This document shows positions 55,550 to 64,000 of a DNA stretch of 64,000 bases, piece by piece (positions within the stretch are counted from its first letter, which is position 1; every line of letters starts with the position of its first letter). The notes below the pieces were generated by a model. It saw nothing but the letters and a program-made list of their open reading frames with translations, had not been told where the DNA came from and searched no databases. The translations under genes and the position numbers were made by a program. The DNA comes from Alphaproteobacteria bacterium (lineage in GTDB: Bacteria > Pseudomonadota > Alphaproteobacteria > Micropepsales > Micropepsaceae). The stretch spans positions 1 through 64,000 of the forward strand of contig JAHFQC010000006.1 of the NCBI GenBank assembly GCA_023259375.1, written 5' to 3'.

Positions 55550-55937
55550 GCGTCCGAGATAGCGTCACCGAGCGGTGTCCGGGCGGGCTGGGTCGACGCG
55601 CTGCACCTTCATTGCGCTGTGAATGAGACCTGGATCAGAGCGGCAAGAACCGCCTGCCCCAACCAGCAAAGGGCAGCTAAGAGCGATTTGCGGCTTGGCA
55701 CGCAATTTTTGAATGATATTTGATCACGAGGCACAAGTTATATCCAAATATGATGTGGCATTTGTGTCATCCTTTCCAAGGCTTTTACGTCAACGGCACC
55801 CGTAAACGTTGAAGTTACCCTGCGGTTGGGGGATCTTTCGTGAGCGCCCGATACATTTGGATGTTTCCTTACAGCTGTTCGCATGCGGGGGGCGCTGCGC
55901 CCGTGTGGGCGACCGGATCTGTCGAGGGGGGGGGCTC
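55550..55937. other. gene-free region upstream of the autotransporter
   Basis: No supported gene. The part near 55700-55800 is AT-rich, with TTTGAATGATATTTGATCACG and ATATCCAAATATGATG, and probably contains the autotransporter promoter. TTGGCACG at 55695-55702 matches the -24 half of a sigma-54 promoter exactly but lacks the GC at the correct distance. The last bases form a G-rich ribosome site. Confidence 0.45.
55926..55934 (+). repeat. nine-G homopolymer next to the autotransporter start
   Basis: GA followed by nine G residues lies three bases before the ATG at 55938. It is the only plausible Shine-Dalgarno. Runs of this length can gain or lose bases by replication slippage, which would alter ribosome spacing. 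If translation began further upstream, it would also shift the frame. Confidence 0.7.
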
Positions 55938-58900
55938 ATGACAAGTTCACGTGTGCTGAAGTCGGTGTTGCGGACGAGTACGGCGGTGCTCGGTTTGGCG
56001 GCTGCGGCGGTATCGCCGTCGTACGCGATTGTTGGCAACGATGCTTATTTGCCGGCCTCACTGGTCGATACCACCAATATCACCGGCGTCGGCCAAATGG
56101 TGATCGACCAGAAGAACGACTACATCGGCCTCTGCACCGTGAGTTTGATCAACCCGCGTACTGTGATCTTCGCATCGCACTGCGTGAACGAGGGAGATAC
56201 TGATTTCCGGCCTGCATCGGATTACGGCGCCGCCAACGGCGGCTATCCCATCGCATTTTTCTTCAATGCCAATAACAACGTCCAGGGCAATTCCGCGATC
56301 GGTCATTGGTTGCGCGGTAGCAACGGCGGCGCCAAATACCTGACCCGGACCGACGAATACGCGTACAATTCGAATTACGTAATCTACAACACCCTGAGTA
56401 CCCAGCTCGGCATGGGCAACAACTTTCTGCAGGCCGACATCGCGATGGCCTCGCTCGACACGCCAGCGACCAACATTCCGACCTGGACGCTGCTGTTTTC
56501 GCCCATTACCGAACCGACGCATGCCACCATTGTCGGCTATGGCAACAACGGCATTGGTTCAGTCGGTGGGGCGGGCGGCATCGATTACCGCCGGCGTGTG
56601 GCCGAGAACACCATCAGCGTTCTCAGCTCTCTGGACGATCAAGATTCGTTCCTGTTTCCGAAATACAGCGGCGGGTTGCCGCAGAATCTCTATATGGCCG
56701 ACTTCAACGATCCCAAATTCGGGACCGCACAGGCCAACGAATACGACTTCAACATCTTCCACGATGCCGCGCTGCCGAAGGAAGGCATCACGGCGCCCGG
56801 CGATTCCGGCGGGCCGCTGATCATCGATCAGCTTTTCTCGAAGCAAGTAATAGCCGCCGTATTGTCGGGCGGTGATCGCTTTTACACTGGCCAGCCGTCG
56901 TCAAGCTACGGCACGACGTCCTTCTATCAGCCGCTGTATCTGTTCTGGGACTGGATCGTTTCCAACAATCCCTACAAGTATGTCTCGGCCAAGACGGGCG
57001 ACGGCAGCTGGACCGATCCCACTCATTGGGTGATGAACCTCGATCCGAATTACGTCACCATCGATGCCAACGGAAATCTCGTGAACGCGCTGCCGACAGA
57101 GCCGGCGCAAGGCGTACCCGAGGTCGACCAGGTCAACTCGCCCAAGTTCGGCCAAGTCTGCTACTTCAATGACTGCTACGACATCGGCAAGGACCAGGCT
57201 GTCCATTATTCGAATGCCGCCAATGGCGAAGTGTCCGGTCTGCCGGGCCTCGTAAAATTCACCCCGGATGAAACGGATACGTCGGCGAGCGATCCGATGA
57301 TGTCGCTGGTTCAGCATTGGCTGGAATCGCAAGCGTCGAACCAACCCTCCGCCATCATGCACGGCGCCCCGGTGGACGGCGCTCCGGGATCGAGCAACTT
57401 CGTTCCCGACAACATCGACCCGGTGGAGAACGCCGTCCCGCGCTACTACGACGTGACGCTGTCGGCCGACGGCACCACCACGCTCAGCGGCGCACAGGTA
57501 GTGATTGACCGGTTGACGATCAACGGCGCCAAGACCGGATTGAACATTGCCAGCAGCGGCGGCCTCGGTGTGAATATTGATGTCACGATGTATGCCGGTA
57601 TCCTGAATGTCGACGGCGTCTTGGTCACCAACGGCGATTTGGCACTGATGGGCGGCCTTCTGACAGGTAGCGGCACCGTGTGGGCGCCTTACACGACGGC
57701 CGTGCTCGGCGGCATCGCGCCGGGTGGCGTGGGCAAGATCGGCACTCTGCGGATCAATGGCAACGTGATCCTGTCCAGTGGTTCGGGTTTCCTGGTCGAT
57801 GTGGGCGCCAACGCGAGTGATCGCTTGGATGTTCGCGACGGAACGCTGTCGCTCGGCGGTACGCTGGTTGTGATGCCGACGGCCGGCTATACACCCAAGT
57901 GGCATGAGACCAAGATCATCGCCAGCGGCGACGCCATCACCGGCAAGTTCGACAACATTCCCGATACCATCGCCGGCGTGTTGTATCCGGTCGCCGGCAA
58001 AGTTGCGGCGGCCACCTATGACACCGAAGTGGTGACCTTCGAAGCGGCGAAATTCCAAGCGGTGCTGAGCAACCCGACAGCCGATCAGGTCGCCATCGGC
58101 GGCGTTCTGGATACGGATCGTGCCGGGTCCTACGACAAGTTGGCGAGCATCTATAGCGCGGTCGATTCTCTGGCCGATGGCAGCCTGAGCGGCGCCCTCG
58201 ACGCCCTGGTACCGAACGCGGCGCGCTCGGTTCCGCAGACCGCGCTGCTTCTGTCCGGCGCCCATGCCAATTTCCTCTGGCAGTATATGGGCGCGACGGA
58301 TCCGTCGAGTGAGCCTCGTGTTGCCGTTCAGACCGGCACGCTGAAGCTGGCGCAGAACTCGCAGTCTGGTTCGTTCGAGATGCGCAATCTGCTGACCAGC
58401 CTCGGTTCGGCCGGTGATTGCTCCAGCGGGCGGATTGCCTGCGCGACGGATGCTACCTCCGGCGGTTCTTCGGATACCGGCGGAATGGCGCTGCCGAAGG
58501 GTGTCGGCGCCTTCCTGTCGGGCCAGAAGATCGACGGCAACATCAAGCTGGGCGGCGATGGCGGCAAGGCGGACGTCGATGGTTTCCTCATCGCGCTCGG
58601 CGCCGACGTGCCGGTCAGCTCCCGGACCCGTGTCGGTGTGTCGTTCGGCATCGGCGAGGCCGATACCAATCTGCGCGACCAGCCGGCCCATACCAAGCTG
58701 TCATCGCGGCAGTTCTTCGCCTACAGCATGTACATGCATCCGGAGGGGTACTTCGCGAACGGCTTTGTCGGGATCGGCTGGCAGTCGTTCCACACTGTGC
58801 GTCAGGTGACACTGGGAACCACGCCGTCCGTGCTGGAAGGCCGGGCTGGTGGCTACTCGCCGTCGTTCGGCTTGCAGGTCGGTATGGCGTTCGCCGATGT

Positions 58901-59336
58901 GATCGGCGGCACTATCAAACCGGCGGTCGGCATTCAGTACGGCCAGACGCGCTTCGACGGGTATACCGAGACCGGTGGCCCGGCGGCTCTGACGGTGGGC
59001 AAGCTCGGTCGGCCGAGCGCCAATACCCGCGTCGGTTTCGATTCCGATTGGACCTTCGACGTGAGCGGCATTGCCGTGAAGCCGCAAGTCCATGCCTTCC
59101 TGGTCAATCGCCTCGAAAGCCATGTCAGCCATATCACCGCCGGCTTTGCCGCGGCCCCCGACGCGACGGCCAGCTTCGAGGTCGCCGGCGATTCGCCGGT
59201 TTGGGCGGATCTCGGCTTGAAGCTCGATGCCGAGGTTTACGACAACACGACGCTCGGGTTCACCTTCAACGCCAATCCCGGCAACGCCGGCGGCACCTAC
59301 ACCGCAGTGGGCGGTTCGCTGCACGTGAAGCTGTAA
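55938..59336 (+). CDS. autotransporter with N-terminal trypsin-like serine protease domain
   Basis: An 1132-residue exported protein. A signal peptide ends near residue 30 (VSPSYA). A trypsin-like domain follows directly with IVGNDAY, His81 (FASHCV), Asp167 (LQADIAM) and Ser290 (APGDSGGP), so the triad is complete. The middle (about 370-800) is a strand-rich passenger with a beta-helix-like part (TLSGAQVVIDRLTING onward). The C-terminal ~270 residues are an autotransporter barrel, ending GGSLHVKL. It should be displayed or released at the cell surface as a protease. It is monocistronic: a strong terminator follows. In-frame upstream sequence lacks a good start. Confidence 0.88.
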   Translation: MTSSRVLKSVLRTSTAVLGLAAAAVSPSYAIVGNDAYLPASLVDTTNITGVGQMVIDQKNDYIGLCTVSLINPRTVIFASHCVNEGDTDFRPASDYGAANGGYPIAFFFNANNNVQGNSAIGHWLRGSNGGAKYLTRTDEYAYNSNYVIYNTLSTQLGMGNNFLQADIAMASLDTPATNIPTWTLLFSPITEPTHATIVGYGNNGIGSVGGAGGIDYRRRVAENTISVLSSLDDQDSFLFPKYSGGLPQNLYMADFNDPKFGTAQANEYDFNIFHDAALPKEGITAPGDSGGPLIIDQLFSKQVIAAVLSGGDRFYTGQPSSSYGTTSFYQPLYLFWDWIVSNNPYKYVSAKTGDGSWTDPTHWVMNLDPNYVTIDANGNLVNALPTEPAQGVPEVDQVNSPKFGQVCYFNDCYDIGKDQAVHYSNAANGEVSGLPGLVKFTPDETDTSASDPMMSLVQHWLESQASNQPSAIMHGAPVDGAPGSSNFVPDNIDPVENAVPRYYDVTLSADGTTTLSGAQVVIDRLTINGAKTGLNIASSGGLGVNIDVTMYAGILNVDGVLVTNGDLALMGGLLTGSGTVWAPYTTAVLGGIAPGGVGKIGTLRINGNVILSSGSGFLVDVGANASDRLDVRDGTLSLGGTLVVMPTAGYTPKWHETKIIASGDAITGKFDNIPDTIAGVLYPVAGKVAAATYDTEVVTFEAAKFQAVLSNPTADQVAIGGVLDTDRAGSYDKLASIYSAVDSLADGSLSGALDALVPNAARSVPQTALLLSGAHANFLWQYMGATDPSSEPRVAVQTGTLKLAQNSQSGSFEMRNLLTSLGSAGDCSSGRIACATDATSGGSSDTGGMALPKGVGAFLSGQKIDGNIKLGGDGGKADVDGFLIALGADVPVSSRTRVGVSFGIGEADTNLRDQPAHTKLSSRQFFAYSMYMHPEGYFANGFVGIGWQSFHTVRQVTLGTTPSVLEGRAGGYSPSFGLQVGMAFADVIGGTIKPAVGIQYGQTRFDGYTETGGPAALTVGKLGRPSANTRVGFDSDWTFDVSGIAVKPQVHAFLVNRLESHVSHITAGFAAAPDATASFEVAGDSPVWADLGLKLDAEVYDNTTLGFTFNANPGNAGGTYTAVGGSLHVKL

Positions 59337-59356
59337 TTTTGGCGCTATCCTAAGTG

Positions 59357-59395
59357 AGGGGCCTGCAGACGATGTCTGCGGGCCCTTATTTTTTG
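59357..59395 (+). terminator. rho-independent terminator after the autotransporter
   Basis: GGGGCCTGCAGAC (59358-59370) pairs with GTCTGCGGGCCCT (59374-59386) around a 3-base GAT loop, giving a 13-bp stem with two G-U pairs, followed directly by TATTTTTT. This is a textbook intrinsic terminator 20 bases past the stop codon. Confidence 0.93.
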
Positions 59396-59489
59396 ACGCG
59401 GGCGAGGGGCGAACGAGCCCGTTTGTCCCGGCGGCGGCTTGGGTTTATGAGTGTCCGGGCGGCAATGCGCGCGTAGAACAGGTGCTCCT

Positions 59490-60101
59490 TTGAAGATCAA
59501 ACTCCATAAGAACGATTTGCCCGACGGCCTCGATCTCGGTCCCATGGTGGCCATCGATACCGAAACCATGGGCCTTCAGCCCTACCGCGACCGGTTATGC
59601 CTGGCCCAGATGTCGGCGGGCGACGGCGTCTGCCATGCGGTGCAGTTTGCGCCGGGCGCCTATGCCGCGCCCAACCTCAAGCGGATGCTGACCGACCCGA
59701 AAGTCCTCAAGCTGTTTCATTTCGCCCGGTTCGACATGGCCAAGTTCCGCCAGGAGTTGGGTGTGGTCACCGCGCCGGTCTATTGCACCAAGCTGGCTTC
59801 CAAGCTGGTGCGGACCTACACCGACAAGCACGGCCTCAAGGATCTGGTGCGCGAGCTTCTCGGCGTCGATCTCAACAAGGAACAGCAAAGCTCCGATTGG
59901 GGCGCCGCGGAATTGACGGAGCGTCAGCTTGCTTATGCCGCCAACGACGTCGCCTTTCTCCACCGCCTGAAGGACGCGCTCGACGCCATGCTGGCCCGGG
60001 AGCACCGCACCGAGCTTGCCCAAGCCTGCTTCGACTTCCTGCCGACCCGGGTGGAACTCGACCTGAAGGGCTGGCCGGAAATCGATATCTTCGCCCACTG
60101 A
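59490..60101 (+). CDS. rnd: short ribonuclease D (3'-5' exonuclease domain only)
   Basis: A 203-residue DEDD exonuclease with the catalytic residues in AIDTETMGL (Asp, Glu), HFARFDMAKF (Asp) and LAYAANDVAFL (Asp). It lacks the HRDC domains of E. coli RNase D, as is usual for the short alphaproteobacterial form upstream of the kdsD-lpt cluster. The TTG at 59490 follows AGG; an in-frame GTG at 59451 is possible but would add a Cys/Arg-rich extension. It trims 3' ends of structured RNAs. Confidence 0.88.
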   Translation: MKIKLHKNDLPDGLDLGPMVAIDTETMGLQPYRDRLCLAQMSAGDGVCHAVQFAPGAYAAPNLKRMLTDPKVLKLFHFARFDMAKFRQELGVVTAPVYCTKLASKLVRTYTDKHGLKDLVRELLGVDLNKEQQSSDWGAAELTERQLAYAANDVAFLHRLKDALDAMLAREHRTELAQACFDFLPTRVELDLKGWPEIDIFAH

Positions 60102-60181
60102 AACAAATTTAAGTTGGCGGTTCAGGCGTTTACTGCCATGCAAGAAGTCGCCTTGAACCGCGGCTCGGATTTGGCCACATT

Positions 60182-60197
60182 TGGCACGAATTTCGCG
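60182..60197 (+). promoter_or_regulatory. candidate sigma-54 (-24/-12) promoter upstream of kdsD
   Basis: TGGCACGAATTTCGC has a full -24 box (TGGCACG) and GC exactly ten bases after GG, as the sigma-54 consensus requires; the -12 box is TCGC instead of TTGC. It lies about 125 bases before the kdsD ATG, in a 221-base gap without other genes. Since rpoN itself is the fifth gene of this block, autoregulation is conceivable. A chance match is also possible. Confidence 0.35.
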
Positions 60198-60322
60198 TTA
60201 GGGCGTCGCCCCCGGGCGCCGACCTGCTTTCCGGAGAGCCGTTCGCGGACGGCGCTCGACGACAACACAGGGTTCCCCGACCGCGCGCGTCCTGCGCGAG
60301 GGGGGACGTCACAGGTGGCTGA

Positions 60323-61321
60323 ATGGGGTCCGCCGTACTAGACGAAGTTGCGCCTGCCACGGCTGATCTGACGGTTGCCCGCCGGGTGATCGACGCAGCC
60401 GGCGAGGCCGTGCGGCTCCTGGGCGACAGCCTGGGGCCTGAGTTCACCAAGGCGGTCGACACGCTTCTGGCCGCCAAGGGCCGTGTGATCGTCAGCGGCA
60501 TCGGCAAGTCGGGTCACATCGCGCGCAAGATCGCGGCGACGATGGCGTCCACCGGCACGCCGGCGCATTTCGTTCACCCGTCCGAAGCCAGTCACGGTGA
60601 TCTCGGCGAGATCACCCGCAACGACGTGCTTCTGATCCTGTCGTGGCGGGGCGAGACCAAGGAGCTTTCGGACCTCATTGTTTATGCCAAGCGCTTTCGC
60701 ATTCCGCTGATCGGGATGGCGTGGAACGCGGAATCGACCTTGCTCAAGGCCGCGGACGTGGCGCTGGTGCTGCCGCATGTCAGCGAGGCCTGTCCGCACG
60801 GTCTGGCGCCGACGACCTCCACCACCTTGATGATCGTGCTCGGCGATGCGCTGGCGATGGCGCTGATGGAACGGCGCGATTTCTCGGTCGACGAATACCG
60901 CAATCTCCATCCCGGCGGATCGCTCGGGCGCGCCTTGATCCGGGTGCGGGACTTGATGCACGGCCCCGCCGAATTGCCGCTGGCGGCCGAAACCGCGCCG
61001 CTGCGCGAAGCCATCGCGGAGATGGAGCGGCACAATTTCGGCTGCGTCGGGATCACCGGTGCGGATGGCGCGCTGGTCGGCATCATCACCGATGGCGATT
61101 TGCGCCGCCGCTTCGATCAGAACCTGAAAGACGCCAAGGCCGGGGACGTGATGACCAAGTCGCCCAAGGTCATGCGCGCCGATCAGTTGGCCGCCGAGGC
61201 GGTCGCCTTGATGAACGACAAGCAGATCACCCAGCTTTTCGTGCTCGATGCCAAGGCCAAGCTGGCCAAGCCGGTCGGCATCCTGCACATCCACGATTGT
61301 CTCCGAGCGGGGCTCAGATGA
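60323..61321 (+). CDS. kdsD: arabinose-5-phosphate isomerase
   Basis: A 332-residue enzyme that converts ribulose-5-phosphate to arabinose-5-phosphate, the first step of KDO synthesis for LPS. The SIS domain has VSGIGKSGHIARKIAATMAS and PSEASHGDLGEI; LLILSWRGETKEL follows, where the family usually has SxSGxT-like residues. Two C-terminal CBS domains are present (LMHGPAELPLA and VMTKSPKVMRA). The ATG at 60323 has AGGTGG upstream. It overlaps lptC (ATGA), starting the LPS export operon. Confidence 0.94.
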   Translation: MGSAVLDEVAPATADLTVARRVIDAAGEAVRLLGDSLGPEFTKAVDTLLAAKGRVIVSGIGKSGHIARKIAATMASTGTPAHFVHPSEASHGDLGEITRNDVLLILSWRGETKELSDLIVYAKRFRIPLIGMAWNAESTLLKAADVALVLPHVSEACPHGLAPTTSTTLMIVLGDALAMALMERRDFSVDEYRNLHPGGSLGRALIRVRDLMHGPAELPLAAETAPLREAIAEMERHNFGCVGITGADGALVGIITDGDLRRRFDQNLKDAKAGDVMTKSPKVMRADQLAAEAVALMNDKQITQLFVLDAKAKLAKPVGILHIHDCLRAGLR

Positions 61322-62010
61322 CCCGACGCGAGCAGGTCAACAGCGCCGTTGCCCAGGCCCTGCCGCCGCAGCCTGAGCGCGACTGGTCGGCCCGGCAGCG
61401 TCTGAAGGCGACCGACGCCTTGCGCTATTCGCGCTTCGTCAGCGTGATGAAGAAGGTCCTGCCGATCGGTGCCGCTGTGCTGATGGCTTCGGTGGTCGCC
61501 TATTCGGTGCTGCCGCGCCACAACGACCGCATGATGGCCATGAAGCAGAGCGGCAATCTCGCCCGCGACCTGACCATGACCAAGTCGAGCTTCACCGGCA
61601 CCGACGAGAAGGGCAATCCCTTCAAGGTCACCGCCGCCGAAGTGATCCAGGACCCCAAAGCCAAGTCGATGCGCGCCGAACTGAAGCAGATCGACGCCGA
61701 CATGCAGTTCGGCAACGAAAGCTGGATCAACGCCACCGCCGGGCACGGCTGGATCGACGGCGATAGCGGCATCCTGAAGCTCGACGGCGGCATCTCGGTG
61801 TTCACCGACAGCGGCTATCAACTGCAGACCAAGAGCGCCACCGCCCTGATCAAGGCCAACATCCTGGAAGGCACCGAAGGCGTGAAGGGGCAGGGGCCGA
61901 CCGGACAGTTCAGCGCCGACCGTTTCCATTTCGACCGCGTCAAGAGACAGCTCAGGCTGTCGGGGCACGTCCACATGACGCTGTATCCGAAGAAAGCGAA
62001 TAGACGATGA
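61318..62010 (+). CDS. lptC: LPS export periplasmic/inner-membrane protein LptC
   Basis: A 230-residue protein with a cytosolic N-terminus, one membrane helix (VLPIGAAVLMASVVAYSVL) and a periplasmic beta-jellyroll (LTMTKSSFTGTDEKGNPFKV onward). LptC passes LPS from the LptBFG complex to LptA. The start overlaps kdsD and the stop overlaps lptA, as expected for this conserved operon. The relatively long N-terminal tail is common in alphaproteobacteria. Confidence 0.9.
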   Translation: MTRREQVNSAVAQALPPQPERDWSARQRLKATDALRYSRFVSVMKKVLPIGAAVLMASVVAYSVLPRHNDRMMAMKQSGNLARDLTMTKSSFTGTDEKGNPFKVTAAEVIQDPKAKSMRAELKQIDADMQFGNESWINATAGHGWIDGDSGILKLDGGISVFTDSGYQLQTKSATALIKANILEGTEGVKGQGPTGQFSADRFHFDRVKRQLRLSGHVHMTLYPKKANRR

Positions 62011-62516
62011 GAGGACCAATCGCGATCCTGCTGGCGGGAACCGTCCTTGCGGGCGCCGCCCTGGCGCAGCAGATGACGATGACCAAGGGCATGTCCAATC
62101 CCAATGCGCCGATCGACCTTTCGGCCAACGACATGTTCGCCGACCAGAACACCGGCATGGTGGTCTACACCGGCAATGTCATCGTCAAGCAGGGCGAGGT
62201 GAAGCTGCGCGCCGACAAGATGCGGGCCAAGCTCGTCGCCAACAATCCGAGCCATCTTTATGCTGACGGCCGGGTGGTGATCGATGCGCCGAGCGGGATC
62301 GCAACCGGCAATAGCGGCGTCTACGACGTCGAGCCGCGGCTCATCACGCTGACCGGCAATGTCGTTCTGACCAAGGACAAGAACGTACTGCGAGGCCAGA
62401 AGCTGGTGGTGAACCTCATCACCGGTCAGGCCACGCTGGACGGCGGTCAGGGCAAGGCCGGCAGAGTACAGGCTTTGTTTACCCCAAAGAACGAAGACGG
62501 CACGCAAAAACCCTGA
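62007..62516 (+). CDS. lptA: LPS transport periplasmic protein LptA
   Basis: A 169-residue exported protein with signal peptide MRGPIAILLAGTVLAGAALA. The OstA/LptA domain shows the expected motifs: PIDLSANDMFADQNTGMVVYTGNVIVKQG, with YDVEPRLITLTGNVVLTKD later. It forms the periplasmic bridge that carries LPS to the outer membrane. It is followed after 40 bases by lptB. Confidence 0.93.
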   Translation: MRGPIAILLAGTVLAGAALAQQMTMTKGMSNPNAPIDLSANDMFADQNTGMVVYTGNVIVKQGEVKLRADKMRAKLVANNPSHLYADGRVVIDAPSGIATGNSGVYDVEPRLITLTGNVVLTKDKNVLRGQKLVVNLITGQATLDGGQGKAGRVQALFTPKNEDGTQKP

Positions 62517-62556
62517 ATTTCATAGATCCTTAAGCACAAACAGGCACAGTTCTCGC

Positions 62557-63336
62557 ATGGACCCGACTTCTGAAACCGCAACCGATGGCCAGCGCCCCCG
62601 CGTGATCGAGGGTGGCAAGGGTCTGATTGCGACGCGCATCGCGAAAAGTTTCAAGCAGCGTCCCGTCGTCCGCTCCGTCAGTCTATCGGTGAAGCGCGGC
62701 GAAGTGGTGGGTTTGCTCGGCCCCAACGGTGCCGGCAAGACGACCTGCTTCTACATGATCACCGGCCTGATCCCGGTCGATGCCGGCACCATCGAGGTCG
62801 ATGGCTATGACGTGACGCGCCTGCCGATGTACCGGCGCGCCCGCATGGGCATCGGTTATCTGCCGCAGGAAGCCTCGATCTTCCGGGGCCTCACGGCCGA
62901 GGAAAACATCCGCGCCACGGCGGAACTGGTCGAACCCGAGCCGGGTCTGCTGGAAGCCGCGGTGGAAGAACTCTTGGCCGAATTCGGCGTCACCCATGTG
63001 CGCAACACCCCGTCGATCGCGCTGTCGGGCGGCGAACGCCGCCGCGTGGAGATCGCGCGCGCCCTGGCGACGCATCCGTCCTACATTCTGCTCGACGAAC
63101 CGCTGGCCGGCATCGATCCGATCGCGGTCGGCGAAATCCGCACTTTGGTGAAACATCTGAAGGACCGCGGCGTCGGCGTTCTCATCACCGATCACAACGT
63201 GCGCGATGCGCTCGACATCATCGATCGTGCCTACATCCTGCACGACGGCGTCGTGATGAAGGAAGGCACGCCCGCCGAGATCGTCGAAGACCGCGACGTG
63301 CGGCGCGTCTATCTGGGAGAACGGTTCTCGCTATGA
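62557..63336 (+). CDS. lptB: LPS export ABC transporter ATPase LptB
   Basis: A 259-residue ATPase with Walker A GPNGAGKTT, the family-typical GYLPQEASIFRGLT, signature LSGGERRRVEIARALA, Walker B ILLDEPLAGIDPIAV and switch His in ITDHNVRDAL. It drives LPS extraction with LptF and LptG, which are encoded elsewhere. Gene order lptC-lptA-lptB-rpoN is conserved in proteobacteria. Confidence 0.96.
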   Translation: MDPTSETATDGQRPRVIEGGKGLIATRIAKSFKQRPVVRSVSLSVKRGEVVGLLGPNGAGKTTCFYMITGLIPVDAGTIEVDGYDVTRLPMYRRARMGIGYLPQEASIFRGLTAEENIRATAELVEPEPGLLEAAVEELLAEFGVTHVRNTPSIALSGGERRRVEIARALATHPSYILLDEPLAGIDPIAVGEIRTLVKHLKDRGVGVLITDHNVRDALDIIDRAYILHDGVVMKEGTPAEIVEDRDVRRVYLGERFSL

Positions 63337-63380
63337 CGACGACGATGCCTCCGCGTTGCGTGTGGGAGGGAGAAACCTAG

Positions 63381-64000
63381 ATGGCTGTCTCCCAGCGCCT
63401 AGAACTCCGGCAGGGCCAGTCCCTGGTGATGACTCCGCAACTGCAGCAAGCCATCAAGCTGCTGCAGCTGTCGAACATCGAGCTGACGGAGTTCTGTGAA
63501 CAGGAGCTGGAGAAGAATCCTCTTCTTGAACGCGACGACAGCACCCCGTCCCTCGAAGCCGAACGCGAGCCCCCCGCACCCGAACCCGCCCCGGCCGAGA
63601 CCCTCGACCGCGAACTGGCGCGCGAGGACTTCTCCAAGTGCGCCGACATGGACGCGACCGGCGAAGACCGCTATTCCGACGGCGAGGAGCGCGGCGCGAC
63701 CAACTCCAGTCCCGACAACGCACCGCTGGCCGACTGGTCGACGGTGCGCAGCAGCGGCCAGCGCTACGAGGGTGACGAGGACCTGCTCGAATCCACGGTG
63801 GCCGAAGGCGGTACGCTGAAGGATCATCTGCTCGAGCAGCTCGCGATTGCCGCGCTCGATCACGACAAGCGCCTCATCTGCGTCGGCCTGATCGATGCCG
63901 TGGACGAAGCTGGCTATCTGCGCGCCGATCTCGACGAGATGGCTGCACGTCTCGGTTGCGACAAGGCGCTGATCGAACAGACGTTGACGATTTTGCAGGG
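63381..64000 (+). CDS. rpoN: RNA polymerase sigma-54 factor, 3' end outside window
   Basis: The first 206 residues are present. Region I is MAVSQRLELRQGQSLVMTPQ followed by LQQAIKLLQLSNIELTEF and ELEKNPLLE, the glutamine-rich activator-responsive region. Region II is acidic, and the core-binding domain begins around LKDHLLEQLAIAALDHDKRL. The ATG at 63381 lies after GGGAGG. Sigma-54 is required by PrsR-type activators, linking this gene functionally to the exosortase locus. The DNA-binding RpoN box is beyond the window. Confidence 0.95.
   Translation, partial: MAVSQRLELRQGQSLVMTPQLQQAIKLLQLSNIELTEFCEQELEKNPLLERDDSTPSLEAEREPPAPEPAPAETLDRELAREDFSKCADMDATGEDRYSDGEERGATNSSPDNAPLADWSTVRSSGQRYEGDEDLLESTVAEGGTLKDHLLEQLAIAALDHDKRLICVGLIDAVDEAGYLRADLDEMAARLGCDKALIEQTLTILQ

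Noticed and set aside
55305-55562. Plus-strand Pro-rich 85-residue frame over the low-complexity region.
   Set aside because: No signal peptide, no sorting motif and no clear ribosome site; the minus-strand reading has more structure.
55695-55712. TTGGCACGCAATTTTTG as a sigma-54 promoter for the autotransporter.
   Set aside because: The -24 box is perfect, but TT stands where the near-invariant GC of the -12 box is needed.
56901-58691. 596-residue minus-strand frame opposite the autotransporter.
   Set aside because: The plus-strand protein has a complete catalytic triad and a barrel; the minus frame has no motif.
60114-60341. 75-residue plus-strand frame between rnd and kdsD.
   Set aside because: It runs into kdsD in another frame, lacks a ribosome site and shows no recognisable feature.

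Overview
The window is a high-GC, densely packed bacterial chromosome segment, most likely from an alphaproteobacterium. The best clue is the right end, where kdsD-lptC-lptA-lptB-rpoN runs in the usual alphaproteobacterial order. No rRNA, tRNA, insertion sequence, prophage or CRISPR array was seen. The first and last genes are cut by the window edges.

Left part (1-10458): a partial BioF2/FemAB-type acyltransferase and a SAM methyltransferase converge on a cytochrome bd oxidase operon of the short, CioAB-like type. Its cydB is split by a frameshift. Upstream on the same strand are a cysteine-rich four-helix copper-storage-like protein and a DUF2934 protein. Divergent from these is a five-gene operon: an ABC ATPase, two tandem FtsX/MacB-type permeases, a LolA-like periplasmic protein and a predicted outer-membrane barrel. 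It looks like a dedicated envelope transport system.

Middle part (10590-55297): about 45 kb of exopolysaccharide genes organised around exosortase A (XrtA, the PEP-CTERM sorting enzyme). Recognisable parts of that system are the O-glycosylation ligase, PrsT, the PrsK/PrsR two-component pair, the EpsB-type initiating sugar transferase, the export lipoprotein, an associated outer-membrane protein, a FemAB protein, a Wzx flippase, the chain-length determinant, a tyrosine autokinase, an AAA ATPase, a DUF3473 deacetylase, a stp1-type glycosyltransferase, XrtA fused to EpsI, and an asparagine-synthase-like amidotransferase. Accessory genes include a sulfotransferase, many GT2 and GT4 glycosyltransferases, a glycosyltransferase-deacetylase fusion, a GDP-mannose/UDP-glucose dehydrogenase, a beta-helix protein, a probable polysaccharide-active enzyme, and several small membrane proteins. 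The likely flow is initiation by EpsB, extension by the glycosyltransferases, flipping by Wzx, polymerisation or ligation, and export through the Wza-like lipoprotein. XrtA processes PEP-CTERM proteins and PrsK/PrsR with sigma-54 probably regulates the locus.

Right part (55298-64000): a low-complexity stretch encodes a Gly/Ser-rich frame on the minus strand whose end resembles a PEP-CTERM signal. Next comes a large autotransporter with an N-terminal trypsin-like protease domain, preceded by a nine-G tract and followed by a strong terminator. Then come RNase D and the conserved kdsD-lptCAB-rpoN block.

Most interesting leads: a dwarf sugar transferase with the catalytic Asp-Glu pair changed to Glu-Gln; a pair of unannotated 49-residue membrane proteins that look homologous; the Gly-rich PEP-CTERM-like frame beside the exosortase genes; and the ABC/FtsX/LolA/barrel operon. 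All functions are read from sequence motifs and gene order; no database search was possible.
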